From: an uncultured Chlorobiaceae bacterium
GTDB taxonomy: Bacteria > Bacteroidota > Chlorobiia > Chlorobiales > Chlorobiaceae
Reading direction: 5' to 3'
Assembly (NCBI GenBank): GCA_903882665.1
Contig: CAIRXW010000008.1
Span: 1-64,000, forward strand
DNA: 64,000 nucleotides
The position numbers and the translations under genes were made by a program. This document shows positions 15,781 to 23,313 of the stretch, one piece after another. Position 1 is the stretch's first letter. The number at the start of each line of letters is the position of its first letter. The notes beneath the pieces are model-generated. The model searched no databases and had not been told where the DNA came from. It worked only from the letters and a program-made list of their open reading frames with translations.

Positions 15781-16920
15781 ATGCTCTTTTTCTATCAGAT
15801 AGCGGTACTGCTTTCGTTGCTCGTTTTTTTAGGGATTCTTTTGCGAAACCTTATCGACCTGCCGGGTATGCCCGCTCACTCCTCTCAAATCGGGCAGTTT
15901 GTATCGGTTCTTGTACCGGCTCGCAATGAGGCCCTGAACATTGAGCGCTGTGTGCGATCGCTCCTGCGGCAGGAGTACGCTTCATTCGAAATTCTTGTGC
16001 TCGATGATGGCTCAACCGATGCTACTGCGGAGCTGTTGGGTCATCTGCTTCTGGAGTCGGGTGGGAAGATGCGCGTCGTGCAGGGCGAACCGCTGCCCGA
16101 TGGATGGCATGGAAAGGCCTGGGCATGTTTCCAGCTTGGGCGCCTGGCAAAGGGAGAGCTGCTGCTCTTTACGGATGCCGATACCTGGCATGAGCCTGAT
16201 GCTCTCCGTCGTACGGTTGGTGCCATGGAGGAGTCAGGAGCGGATATGCTCTCCCTGATGCCCCGCCAGGAGCTTGTTTCATTCTGGGAAAAGCTTGTGG
16301 TGCCGCTTATTCATGTTATTCTGATGTGCTATCTGCCGCTTCGTCTGGTACGCACAAGCCGAAAAGCTGCGTTTTGTTTTGCCAACGGCCAGTATATTCT
16401 TTTCCGCAGGGAGTTTTATGATCGTATCAACGGTCATGCTTCTGTCCGCGATGCCATTGTTGAAGATGTATGGCTCTGCAAGAATGTCAAAAAGGGTGGT
16501 GGGCGTGTTGTGGCCTTTAACGGAACTGACGTGGTCAGTTGCCGGATGTATCGCTCCTTCACGGATATCTGGGAAGGCTTTTCAAAAAACCTTTTTGCTG
16601 CTCTCGGTTACCATACTCCGGGACTTTTCGCGTTGATAACGCTGATAACAGCACTCTATCTTGCGCCATGCGCATTTCTTTTCCACTCCGTGCTCGCCGG
16701 TGAGTTCACCCTCACACTCTTCTGGCTTCCTCTGACGCAGATCAGCGTTGCCCTGCTTTGCAGGCTCATTATTGCGGTGGTGTTTCGTCAGTCACTCGCC
16801 ATGGCTTTTTTGCATCTGCTATCCCAGATTGTGCTGCTTGCCATCGCCTGCAACTCATTCTACAGCATAAAATTTGGCAAGGGTGCCAGTTGGAAGGGGA
16901 GGAACTACAATTTTTCCTGA
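15781..16920 (+). CDS. cruC: GT2 glycosyltransferase, likely chlorobactene glucosyltransferase CruC
   Basis: A GT-A glycosyltransferase domain (V-S-V-L-V-P-A-R-N-E near residue 42, L-D-D-G-S-T-D near 76, T-D-A-D-T-W near 132) lies between an N-terminal membrane helix and three C-terminal helices. This layout fits carotenoid glycosyltransferases acting at the membrane. In green sulfur bacteria CruC adds glucose to hydroxychlorobactene. From memory cruC lies a few genes from bchK in C. tepidum, as here. ATG 15781 has no ribosome site and begins 10 bases after a terminator, so initiation or transcription may be unusual. A generic membrane GT2 is the alternative. Confidence 0.7.
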   Translation: MLFFYQIAVLLSLLVFLGILLRNLIDLPGMPAHSSQIGQFVSVLVPARNEALNIERCVRSLLRQEYASFEILVLDDGSTDATAELLGHLLLESGGKMRVVQGEPLPDGWHGKAWACFQLGRLAKGELLLFTDADTWHEPDALRRTVGAMEESGADMLSLMPRQELVSFWEKLVVPLIHVILMCYLPLRLVRTSRKAAFCFANGQYILFRREFYDRINGHASVRDAIVEDVWLCKNVKKGGGRVVAFNGTDVVSCRMYRSFTDIWEGFSKNLFAALGYHTPGLFALITLITALYLAPCAFLFHSVLAGEFTLTLFWLPLTQISVALLCRLIIAVVFRQSLAMAFLHLLSQIVLLAIACNSFYSIKFGKGASWKGRNYNFS

Positions 16921-17042
16921 TCGATACAGAGAATTCGGGGAAGGTGATAATTTTTTTTAAATTGCACCCTCACGAGCAGCATCTTCATACGGGCGGGTCT
17001 GTGGCCGACAAAAGAGTATCAATTCAAACAAACGTACTGTTT

Positions 17043-17993
17043 ATGGGTTTCTTATCGAAAATATTCGGGAAAAAGGAAGTGGAGTTCAAGCTTCCAAAGG
17101 TTATTGAAGATGTCAACCTGATAAAGACGATGGAAGGTCATCTCGACCGGGTGCTTGGTGTAAAATTCAGCGCAGATGGTAAAAAACTTGTCAGCGGCAG
17201 TTTTGATGAAACGGTAATGCTGTGGGACGTTGAAACAGGTCAATGCCTGCATACCATGAAAGGGCATGATACCTGGGTTGAATGTGTTGATATCAGCCGT
17301 GATGGCAAACTGCTTGCAAGCGGAAGTACCGACAGTACGGTAAGAATTTGGGATGCAGCAACCGGCCAGTGCCGCCATCTTTGTAAAGGACATGATACGG
17401 CAGTCCGCATGGTTGCCTTCAGCCCTGACAGCAAAGTTGTGGCCAGTTGTTCACGTGATACGACCATCAGACTCTGGAGTGTTGAAACAGGGAAAGAACT
17501 TTCGAGGCTTCTTGGTCATAAATCTTATATTGAGTGTCTTGCATACAGCCACAGTGGCAGGCTCATCGCAAGTTGCGGTGAGGAACCGGTCATTAAAATA
17601 TGGGATGTTGAAAGCGGCAAAAATATTGCCAACTATGCAACGCGCGACCGCCTCTCCCATGCATTGGCCTTCAGTCCGGATGACCGCTTTATAGCTTTTT
17701 GCGGGCGCGATGCCCAGGTAAAGATTCTTGACGCCAGAAGCGGAGAAATTACGAAGGTGCTTGAAGGTCATCAGGATGCTGTGCGTAGCGTCTGTTATAC
17801 TCCTGATGGCACAAAGGTTGTCAGTGCGGCCAATGATGAAACGGTCAGGTTATGGGATGCCGGTTCCGGTAAAGAGTTGCATCTCTATCGGGGTCATGTG
17901 CTTGAAGTGCAGTCGGTTGACGTCTCTCCGGATGGAAAAATAATAGCCAGCGGAAGCGATGACCGCAAGATCAAGCTGTGGAGAATCAAGTAG
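17043..17993 (+). CDS. WD40-repeat protein, seven-bladed beta-propeller
   Basis: Seven consecutive WD40 units of about 42 residues cover residues 28-316. Most carry the G-H start and W-D-x-x-x-G end; the fifth is divergent (R-D-R-L-S-H ... I-L-D-A-R-S-G). Seven units close a complete propeller, which serves as a protein-docking platform. A short basic N-terminus (MGFLSKIFGKKEVEFKLPK) could be a membrane-binding amphipathic helix. ATG 17043 is chosen because the upstream frame overlaps the end of cruC. Intergenic distance to cruC is 122 bases. Function is unknown. Confidence 0.8.
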   Translation: MGFLSKIFGKKEVEFKLPKVIEDVNLIKTMEGHLDRVLGVKFSADGKKLVSGSFDETVMLWDVETGQCLHTMKGHDTWVECVDISRDGKLLASGSTDSTVRIWDAATGQCRHLCKGHDTAVRMVAFSPDSKVVASCSRDTTIRLWSVETGKELSRLLGHKSYIECLAYSHSGRLIASCGEEPVIKIWDVESGKNIANYATRDRLSHALAFSPDDRFIAFCGRDAQVKILDARSGEITKVLEGHQDAVRSVCYTPDGTKVVSAANDETVRLWDAGSGKELHLYRGHVLEVQSVDVSPDGKIIASGSDDRKIKLWRIK

Positions 17994-18022
17994 GAGGGTT
18001 GCGTTATTGCTTTTTTTGCATC

Positions 18023-18056
18023 GGGGAGCTTTTTGGGAAGCTTCCAGCTTTTTTTT
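18023..18056 (+). terminator. Probable terminator after the WD40 gene
   Basis: GGGGAGCT pairs imperfectly with AGCTTCC, with the palindrome GGAAGCTTCC nested in it, followed by AGC and eight Ts. Confidence 0.5.
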
Positions 18057-18219
18057 GTCAATAATAAAAAAGTAGCGTAAACTTCATAACTTTCTTTTTG
18101 ATTTAGCTTAAAGTGAGTAAATTAATCACACGAAAAATTAATTCGTTTTTGAGCGCCTCATGTCGAGGTTTGCTCATTGTAACGCCAAATTTAACTGGCA
18201 AAAATAAAAAGAGGTAGAT

Positions 18220-18429
18220 ATGGGTACTCAGGTTGAAGGAACTGTCAAATGGTTCAACGAAGAAAAAGGTTACGGCTTTATTGAGCAGAAAGGCGGAAAA
18301 GATGTGTTTGTGCATCACAGTGCGATTAATGGCACCGGGCGCAAAACTCTTGTCGAAGGCCAGAAGGTCATGATGGAAGTAACCCAGGGAGCAAAAGGCC
18401 TTCAGGCTGAAGATGTAACTCCTCTTTAA
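18220..18429 (+). CDS. Cold-shock protein, CspA family
   Basis: The 69-residue OB-fold protein binds single-stranded RNA and DNA and acts as an RNA chaperone. The RNP1 motif K-G-Y-G-F-I and RNP2 motif V-F-V-H-H are intact, with the usual opening V-K-W-F-N. AAAAGAGG sits nine bases before ATG 18220. The gene is monocistronic between two terminators. The leader from about 18100 is AT-rich and could be regulatory, as for many csp genes, but no defined element was recognised. Confidence 0.93.
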   Translation: MGTQVEGTVKWFNEEKGYGFIEQKGGKDVFVHHSAINGTGRKTLVEGQKVMMEVTQGAKGLQAEDVTPL

Positions 18430-18460
18430 ACTATTTTCCAGTCGCAGCAGCTTTTTTCAG

Positions 18461-18502
18461 GCAAGAAAGGACGTATTCACCATGCGTCCTTTCTTGCTTT
18501 TT
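18461..18502 (+). terminator. Strong terminator after the cold-shock gene
   Basis: GCAAGAAAGGACG and CGTCCTTTCTTGC are perfect 13-base inverted arms with an 11-base loop, followed by TTTTTG. Confidence 0.95.
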
Positions 18503-18786
18503 GTCATGCTGTTATTTCGTCCATTAGTTTGGGACGTCCAGCCGATTTGAGGGAATTTGAAAGGCTTCGGTTCACGGTGCCCAAGGGATACAATTTTTGT
18601 ATTGTACTCCTTGATTTCGCGCAGTACGACGAGTTGGCCTGTTTCCCTCTTTATGGTAAAGCACCGTGTCGTGCCCTTTTCTGGATTTGAATTGTAGCAT
18701 TATGTTTTTACTATAGGAATCGAGTTACGCTGCGAATACGAATACGAGGTGGTTTTAAATGATAAACGCTTTAAATATAATGAGCA
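18503..18786. other. Spacer between the csp terminator and the Cys-rich gene
   Basis: No gene is recognised. The minus strand has an open frame from about 18690 down to 18464, reading through the terminator stem, but it has no start codon or clear family. A small hairpin ATACAA/TTGTAT lies near 18590-18605. It could be a decayed gene. Confidence 0.35.
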
Positions 18787-19530
18787 ATGTCCGGTGAGCC
18801 AGAGCCGATTCAAGGCATCCATATTTATTGTGACCGCTGGTGTGAGCGTTGTGCCTACACCTCGCGCTGCCTCCAGTTTCGTCTTGAAGCTGAAGAAAGA
18901 GGGGCAGGTGATGCATTACAGAATTTTGACGCTTTAAACTTGCAGTTCTGGCAGGAGATGGGTGTGGCATTGGTGCAGGCAATGCGACTCATCCGGGAAA
19001 TTGCTGCACGGGAGGGTATTGAAGCTGAAGATTTGCAGGGGGAAACAGCGTTTGGTGAACTACCCGGGAGTCTTCATCGCGATGCTCGTGAACACCCCTG
19101 TGCGAGCGCAGCCCTTGTCTATGCCGGCATGGTTAACGAATGGTTTGCGGCAGCCGATGAGCTTACTGATACCGGGGAGTCTTTGCTGACTCACCCTCCG
19201 CACGTTCTTGAAGAGTCGATCCAGGTTATCCGGCACTACCACTATTTCATTTACCCGAAAATTGTTCGTGCGCTCGAAGGGCGTCTGGGCGAAAAAGCTG
19301 TTTCAGACCGTGGTATTGAGGCTGACTGCTCTGGTACTGCCAAAGTTGTTTTGATAGCCATTGATCGCTCTCTTGCGGCCTGGAGTTTGCTTTACGGAGA
19401 GTATCCTGCCCAGGAAGATAACACGCTCTCCATTCTGCTTCATCTTGATCGTCTGCGCCGTTCAGTTGAAGTTGTTTTTCCAGAGGCGCGAACTTTTATC
19501 CGTCAGGGATTTGATGCACCGCATCCCTGA
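18787..19530 (+). CDS. Conserved-type unknown protein with N-terminal Cys cluster
   Basis: I do not recognise a named family. Residues 15-28 hold C-x3-C-x2-C-x5-C (C-D-R-W-C-E-R-C ... R-C), a probable zinc or Fe-S site. The remaining 220 residues are helical and acidic, with no membrane segment or signal. The motif C-D-R-W-C-E-R-C-x-x-T-x-R-C recalls uncharacterised proteins annotated only as hypothetical. It precedes the DUF4438 gene by 36 bases in the same direction, so they may be co-transcribed. ATG 18787 lacks a strong ribosome site. Confidence 0.6.
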   Translation: MSGEPEPIQGIHIYCDRWCERCAYTSRCLQFRLEAEERGAGDALQNFDALNLQFWQEMGVALVQAMRLIREIAAREGIEAEDLQGETAFGELPGSLHRDAREHPCASAALVYAGMVNEWFAAADELTDTGESLLTHPPHVLEESIQVIRHYHYFIYPKIVRALEGRLGEKAVSDRGIEADCSGTAKVVLIAIDRSLAAWSLLYGEYPAQEDNTLSILLHLDRLRRSVEVVFPEARTFIRQGFDAPHP

Positions 19531-19566
19531 TATTTTTGCAAGATCAACACCATCACCGAGGAGAAA

Positions 19567-20463
19567 ATGCTGAAGACCAATGAACACTATCTTGTAGAGT
19601 TTCTGCTGCAATGCCAGCCGGGACAACCGAAAACCCGGGGCAATTGGGAGGTTGACCATCAAGGGACGCCCTTTCTTTTGCCATCAATCGGTGGAATTAC
19701 CCTGAACGTCCAGGTTGGTGATCCGGCATTCGGCTGGCAAGGTGATCATATTGAGCCGGGAGTAAGTTGCACCGCTGATACACAAAAACCCTACGAGCAT
19801 CCAAATGTTGCTGTGCAGATTTATTCATGCGCAGGTAACATGGCAACGGTTGTAACCGGCGAGGCAAAAGGAGCAACAGGCCGTGTGATCGGTCATCACG
19901 GAGGATCGGAGCATGTGATTGTCGATTTTGAGCGCGATGTCAAAGAGAAGCTGCTTTACACCGATACGATCATTATTCGGGGTAAAGGGCAGGGGATGAA
20001 GCTCACCGATTACCCTGAGATCACCCTTTTCAACCTTGATCCAGCCCTTCTTGCGGCTATGAAAATCCGTGAACTTGAGGGTGGAGTGCTTGAAGTGCCG
20101 GTGACCACCATTGTTCCTGCTTTTTGCATGGGATCGGGCATCGGTTCCGCCCATGTGGCAAAAGGGGATTATGATATTATGACCAGCGACCTTGAAACCA
20201 TCAAGGAGTATGGAATCGACAAGATCCGCCTCGGCGATTTTGTTGCTCTGCAGGATCATGATAACCGTTACGGCAGAGCGTACCGTAAAGGCGCGGTTAC
20301 TATCGGTATTGTTGTCCACAGCAACTGCCTTAAAGCCGGTCATGGACCTGGAGTAACCACGCTTATGACCGCAGCCTCTGCGATTATCAGACCGGTTATC
20401 GATCCGAAAGCCAATCTTGCAGACCTGCTCGGTATTGGTACGACCTTGAAAGAAAGGGGGTGA
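19567..20463 (+). CDS. DUF4438 family protein
   Basis: The 298-residue protein matches DUF4438: an opening around [19 protein letters not shown], then [23 protein letters not shown] and a C-terminal H-G-P-G-V-T-T-L-M. The conserved His and Asp residues suggest an enzyme, but no activity is established to my knowledge. It is soluble with no signal peptide. ATG 19567 follows GAGGAGAAA. It probably forms a two-gene unit with the upstream Cys-rich protein. Confidence 0.75.
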   Translation: MLKTNEHYLVEFLLQCQPGQPKTRGNWEVDHQGTPFLLPSIGGITLNVQVGDPAFGWQGDHIEPGVSCTADTQKPYEHPNVAVQIYSCAGNMATVVTGEAKGATGRVIGHHGGSEHVIVDFERDVKEKLLYTDTIIIRGKGQGMKLTDYPEITLFNLDPALLAAMKIRELEGGVLEVPVTTIVPAFCMGSGIGSAHVAKGDYDIMTSDLETIKEYGIDKIRLGDFVALQDHDNRYGRAYRKGAVTIGIVVHSNCLKAGHGPGVTTLMTAASAIIRPVIDPKANLADLLGIGTTLKERG

Positions 20464-20845
20464 AGGAAAAGCATAACCCCAGTTGCTTTGCCTCTCCTTT
20501 CCAGCTCTTCATCATTGCTCAATTCTCACTGTCGATCTTTTTTTCGGGGGGGTTCCCTACCCGATTTGGTAGGATGCTACGGTTGAATCTGCACTTTCCA
20601 GATCGGGTTTAGGGATTAAAGATCAACAGAGAAAGCATGCTCATCTCTCCTGAATGATGGGTTCATCACGAAAGTCGTGTCAGACGTCAGCTTGGCGCAA
20701 GGCGGATGAATCTGTGACTCTTCATACCTGCTTTAGTGGAGTTGGATCCGTCTCCGGTGGTTGGCACCCATTGCTGAACTGTTGGAGATAAAAGAAAAGG
20801 TGCATCACCCTCCGGCATCATGATTATTTATGTTGTTTTTTTAAG

Positions 20846-20879
20846 AATAAAAACTTAACTTATAAGTGAAGTTTTTATT
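20846..20879. repeat. Near-perfect 34-base palindrome
   Basis: AATAAAAACTT and AAGTTTTTATT flank ACTTATAAGT, itself a palindrome; only one base pair of the 17 fails. It may be a two-way terminator or an operator for a dimeric regulator. Confidence 0.6.
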
Positions 20880-21115
20880 TGAGTTGCTGTTCCAGGATCA
20901 AGGTCGTTCGTAAGCGTGGATTGAAATGATTGGATTCAAGCAATTCACACATGTTTTTTTCTTTTCTGATTTTGGTTTGTGTTGTCCCGTTAATTCTGTT
21001 TCAGGGATTTGTTGCGTTTTTTTACCAGAAATATTCTGCTGATTCAGTAGTGCAATGACTGGTGATATGCCGTAATTTGAGCTGGGAAGGGCGGGGATGA
21101 ATCAGAAATGAAGGC

Positions 21116-21144
21116 TTGTATATTTAGTGCCGGTATACTATACT
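21116..21144 (+). promoter_or_regulatory. Sigma-70-like promoter for the secretion operon
   Basis: TTGTAT (-35) and TATACT (-10) are separated by exactly 17 bases, predicting a start near 21151 and a leader of about 58 bases before ATG 21209. Confidence 0.55.
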
Positions 21145-21155
21145 CAAATTCGTGT

Positions 21156-21181
21156 ATGTACCCGTTTGGTACATTTTTTTT
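21156..21181 (+). terminator. Terminator-like hairpin in the leader
   Basis: ATGTACC and GGTACAT form a perfect seven-base stem with a five-base loop followed by eight Ts. It begins a few bases after the predicted transcript start, so it may be a 5' stabilising hairpin, an attenuator, or a terminator for transcription arriving from upstream. Confidence 0.6.
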
Positions 21182-21208
21182 GAAAAACAATAAAAGGATA
21201 TTTTCATC

Positions 21209-21418
21209 ATGCCTGCAACAATGAACGAAGAACCGACATTGACGCACAACGGTAAAACGTATAACGTTTCAGAACTGCCTGAAGCAGCACAGAAACAGTT
21301 GATAAACGTTAAAATTGCTGACAGCGAAATCAGGCGTCTGCAAATGCAGTTGGCGATTGCTCAGACTGCTCATAATGCTTATCAGCAAGCGTTGATAGAA
21401 TTACTTCCTGCGGACTGA
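21209..21418 (+). CDS. Small DUF6447-like protein at head of the secretion operon
   Basis: The 69-residue protein has a short beta part (L-T-H-N-G-K-T-Y-N-V-S-E-L-P) and a long C-terminal helix (S-E-I-R-R-L-Q-M-Q-L-A-I-A-Q-T-A-H-N-A-Y) that could form a coiled coil. The pattern matches the DUF6447 type of small proteins. It has no signal peptide. AAAAGGA lies 13 bases before ATG 21209. It is the first gene before two ABC transporters, an HlyD protein and a TolC protein, so it may be a secreted small substrate or an accessory factor; neither is shown. Confidence 0.65.
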   Translation: MPATMNEEPTLTHNGKTYNVSELPEAAQKQLINVKIADSEIRRLQMQLAIAQTAHNAYQQALIELLPAD

Positions 21419-21570
21419 GGCCTCTTTATCGTGAACAGAATTATCCGCAGCCGCCTGGAGCAGCTTTTGTCTGTTACAGGTGTGCTACGAGATATGTGCT
21501 TATGAAAAAAAGTGATTGTTTTTTTGAGAAACAGATGTTGAATGATTATGCATTGCAATGATGAGCTGCT

Positions 21571-23289
21571 GTGAAACAAGTTAAAGAGAAATCTCCGTTG
21601 CGCGAGGCTTTTTCTGCGCTTACCCCTTTTATTAAACGAACCTTTTATTTCAGTCTCGTTGTTAACGTACTGGTGCTTGCACCGAGTGCGTATATGATGC
21701 AGGTGTATGATCGCGTGGTCAACAGTCGCAGTCATACAACGTTGCTTATGCTTACGATTCTTGTCGTCGGCATCTATCTGTTGCTTGAGGCATTGGAGTG
21801 GGTACGTCGACAGGTGATGCACGATGCTGGCATGGAGCTTGACAAGGTGTTGCGGGGACGTGTGTTTAGTGCCATTCTTACAGCAAGAATTCAGAATATT
21901 CCATCTGGAGGTGCTCAGGCTCTCCGTGATCTTAAGGCTCTTCGTGAGTTTTTGCCCTCTCTGGCTTTTCTCGCCATTATTGATACCCCGCTGGCATTGC
22001 TTGTTCTTGTGATCATTTTTCTGATGGCTCCCCCTCTTGGCTGGTTTGCCGTGGTTGGAGCCTTGGTACAGTTTTTGATTGGTGTGATTAATGAACGTCG
22101 TGTCCGTGAACCGTATCTTGCGGCAAACCGAAGCGCGATCAGTGCGCAGACTTACGCAGACGGAGTGATCCGTAACGCGCAGGTTATCGAGTCGATGGGC
22201 ATGCTTGGTCATATTCACAGTCGGTGGATGGATCGTCAGCAGGAGTTTCTTTTGCAGCAGGCAGAAGCTTCTGATCATGCGGGAACAAATGCAGCTCTCT
22301 CCAAGCTTGTGCAGAGTTTACTGGCCTCTCTGTTACTCGGTATGGGCTGTTGGTTGACACTGAAAGGAGAATTGCATGGATCTGGCATGATTGTTGCTTC
22401 CATTCTTGGTGGAAGGGTGTTAGCGCCGCTTGTGCAGATTATCGGAAGCTGGCGCCAGGTTGAAGGCGCCCTTGAGTCATTCAAACGTCTGGAGGTTTTG
22501 CTGAAGGAGTTCCCCTTGCAGGAAAAGGGAATGGCATTGCCAGCACCGGCCGGATTGCTTTCAGTTGAGGCTCTTGTTGCCGGAGCACCAAGAAGTCCTG
22601 TACAGATTCTCAAAGGGGTGACTTTCAGGGTAGCCCCTGGAGGATCCTTGGCGATTGTCGGGCCGTCTGCTTCTGGTAAAACCACCTTGGCAAGATTGCT
22701 TGTTGGTGTCTGGCCAGCAACGCAGGGAAAGGTCCGGCTTGACGGGAATGATATTTATCAGTGGGACAAGGAGGAACTTGGTCAGCATATAGGCTATTTG
22801 CCTCAGAATGTGGAGCTGTTCGAGGGTACCATTGCTGAAAATGTTGCTCGTTTCGGTGAACCTGTCGATGAAAAGGTACGTGAGGCCTGCCGCATGGTTG
22901 GGCTTGATGGTTTTATCGAGCAACTTCCGAAGAGGTACGATACCGAGATTGGCGATGATGGCTCGTTTCTTTCCGGTGGTGAGCGCCAGCGGGTAGCTTT
23001 GGCCCGTGCGGTCTATGATATGCCGAAGTTTGTGGTGCTTGATGAGCCGAATGCAAGCCTTGACGAAGCTGGTGATGTCGCGCTGCTCAATGCGGTAAAA
23101 CTGTTGAGGGCAAAAGGCACGACGGTAATTGTTATTACGCATCGGTTGAATATTCTGGGGGCAATAGAGCATATGCTTGTACTGGTTGACGGCCAGGTAC
23201 AGCGCTTCGGCACCTGCCAGGAGGTTATGGAGGCTCTTCAGTCGCCACCGGCGGCCCAGCAGCCTTTGAAATCGAAGCCTCAGGGCTAA
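21571..23289 (+). CDS. Type I secretion ABC transporter (PrtD family), first copy
   Basis: This half-transporter has a membrane domain (residues 20-300, about six helices) and an ATPase domain: Walker A G-P-S-A-S-G-K-T near residue 365, signature L-S-G-G-E-R-Q-R near 468, Walker B V-V-L-D-E-P-N-A-S. The N-terminal peptidase or CLD domain of HlyB-type exporters is absent, which matches PrtD/HasD/AprD exporters of C-terminal-signal proteins. Translation starts at GTG 21571; no ATG fits. A second copy follows after 24 bases, so the functional unit may be a heterodimer. Confidence 0.88.
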   Translation: MKQVKEKSPLREAFSALTPFIKRTFYFSLVVNVLVLAPSAYMMQVYDRVVNSRSHTTLLMLTILVVGIYLLLEALEWVRRQVMHDAGMELDKVLRGRVFSAILTARIQNIPSGGAQALRDLKALREFLPSLAFLAIIDTPLALLVLVIIFLMAPPLGWFAVVGALVQFLIGVINERRVREPYLAANRSAISAQTYADGVIRNAQVIESMGMLGHIHSRWMDRQQEFLLQQAEASDHAGTNAALSKLVQSLLASLLLGMGCWLTLKGELHGSGMIVASILGGRVLAPLVQIIGSWRQVEGALESFKRLEVLLKEFPLQEKGMALPAPAGLLSVEALVAGAPRSPVQILKGVTFRVAPGGSLAIVGPSASGKTTLARLLVGVWPATQGKVRLDGNDIYQWDKEELGQHIGYLPQNVELFEGTIAENVARFGEPVDEKVREACRMVGLDGFIEQLPKRYDTEIGDDGSFLSGGERQRVALARAVYDMPKFVVLDEPNASLDEAGDVALLNAVKLLRAKGTTVIVITHRLNILGAIEHMLVLVDGQVQRFGTCQEVMEALQSPPAAQQPLKSKPQG

Positions 23290-23313
23290 CTCTTATATGC
23301 AAACAGACCCTTT

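Larger units (their letters stand above)
20464..21208. other. Gene-free 745-base region before the type I secretion operon
   Basis: No coding frame of quality is seen. It contains a long palindrome at 20846-20879, a promoter-like pair at 21116-21144 and a terminator-like hairpin at 21156-21181. The rest shows no recognised element. Confidence 0.5.

Noticed and set aside
21382-22278. 298-codon minus-strand frame opposite the first ABC transporter
   Set aside because: Opposite a well-supported gene; the translation is rich in His, Lys and Arg with no domain pattern.
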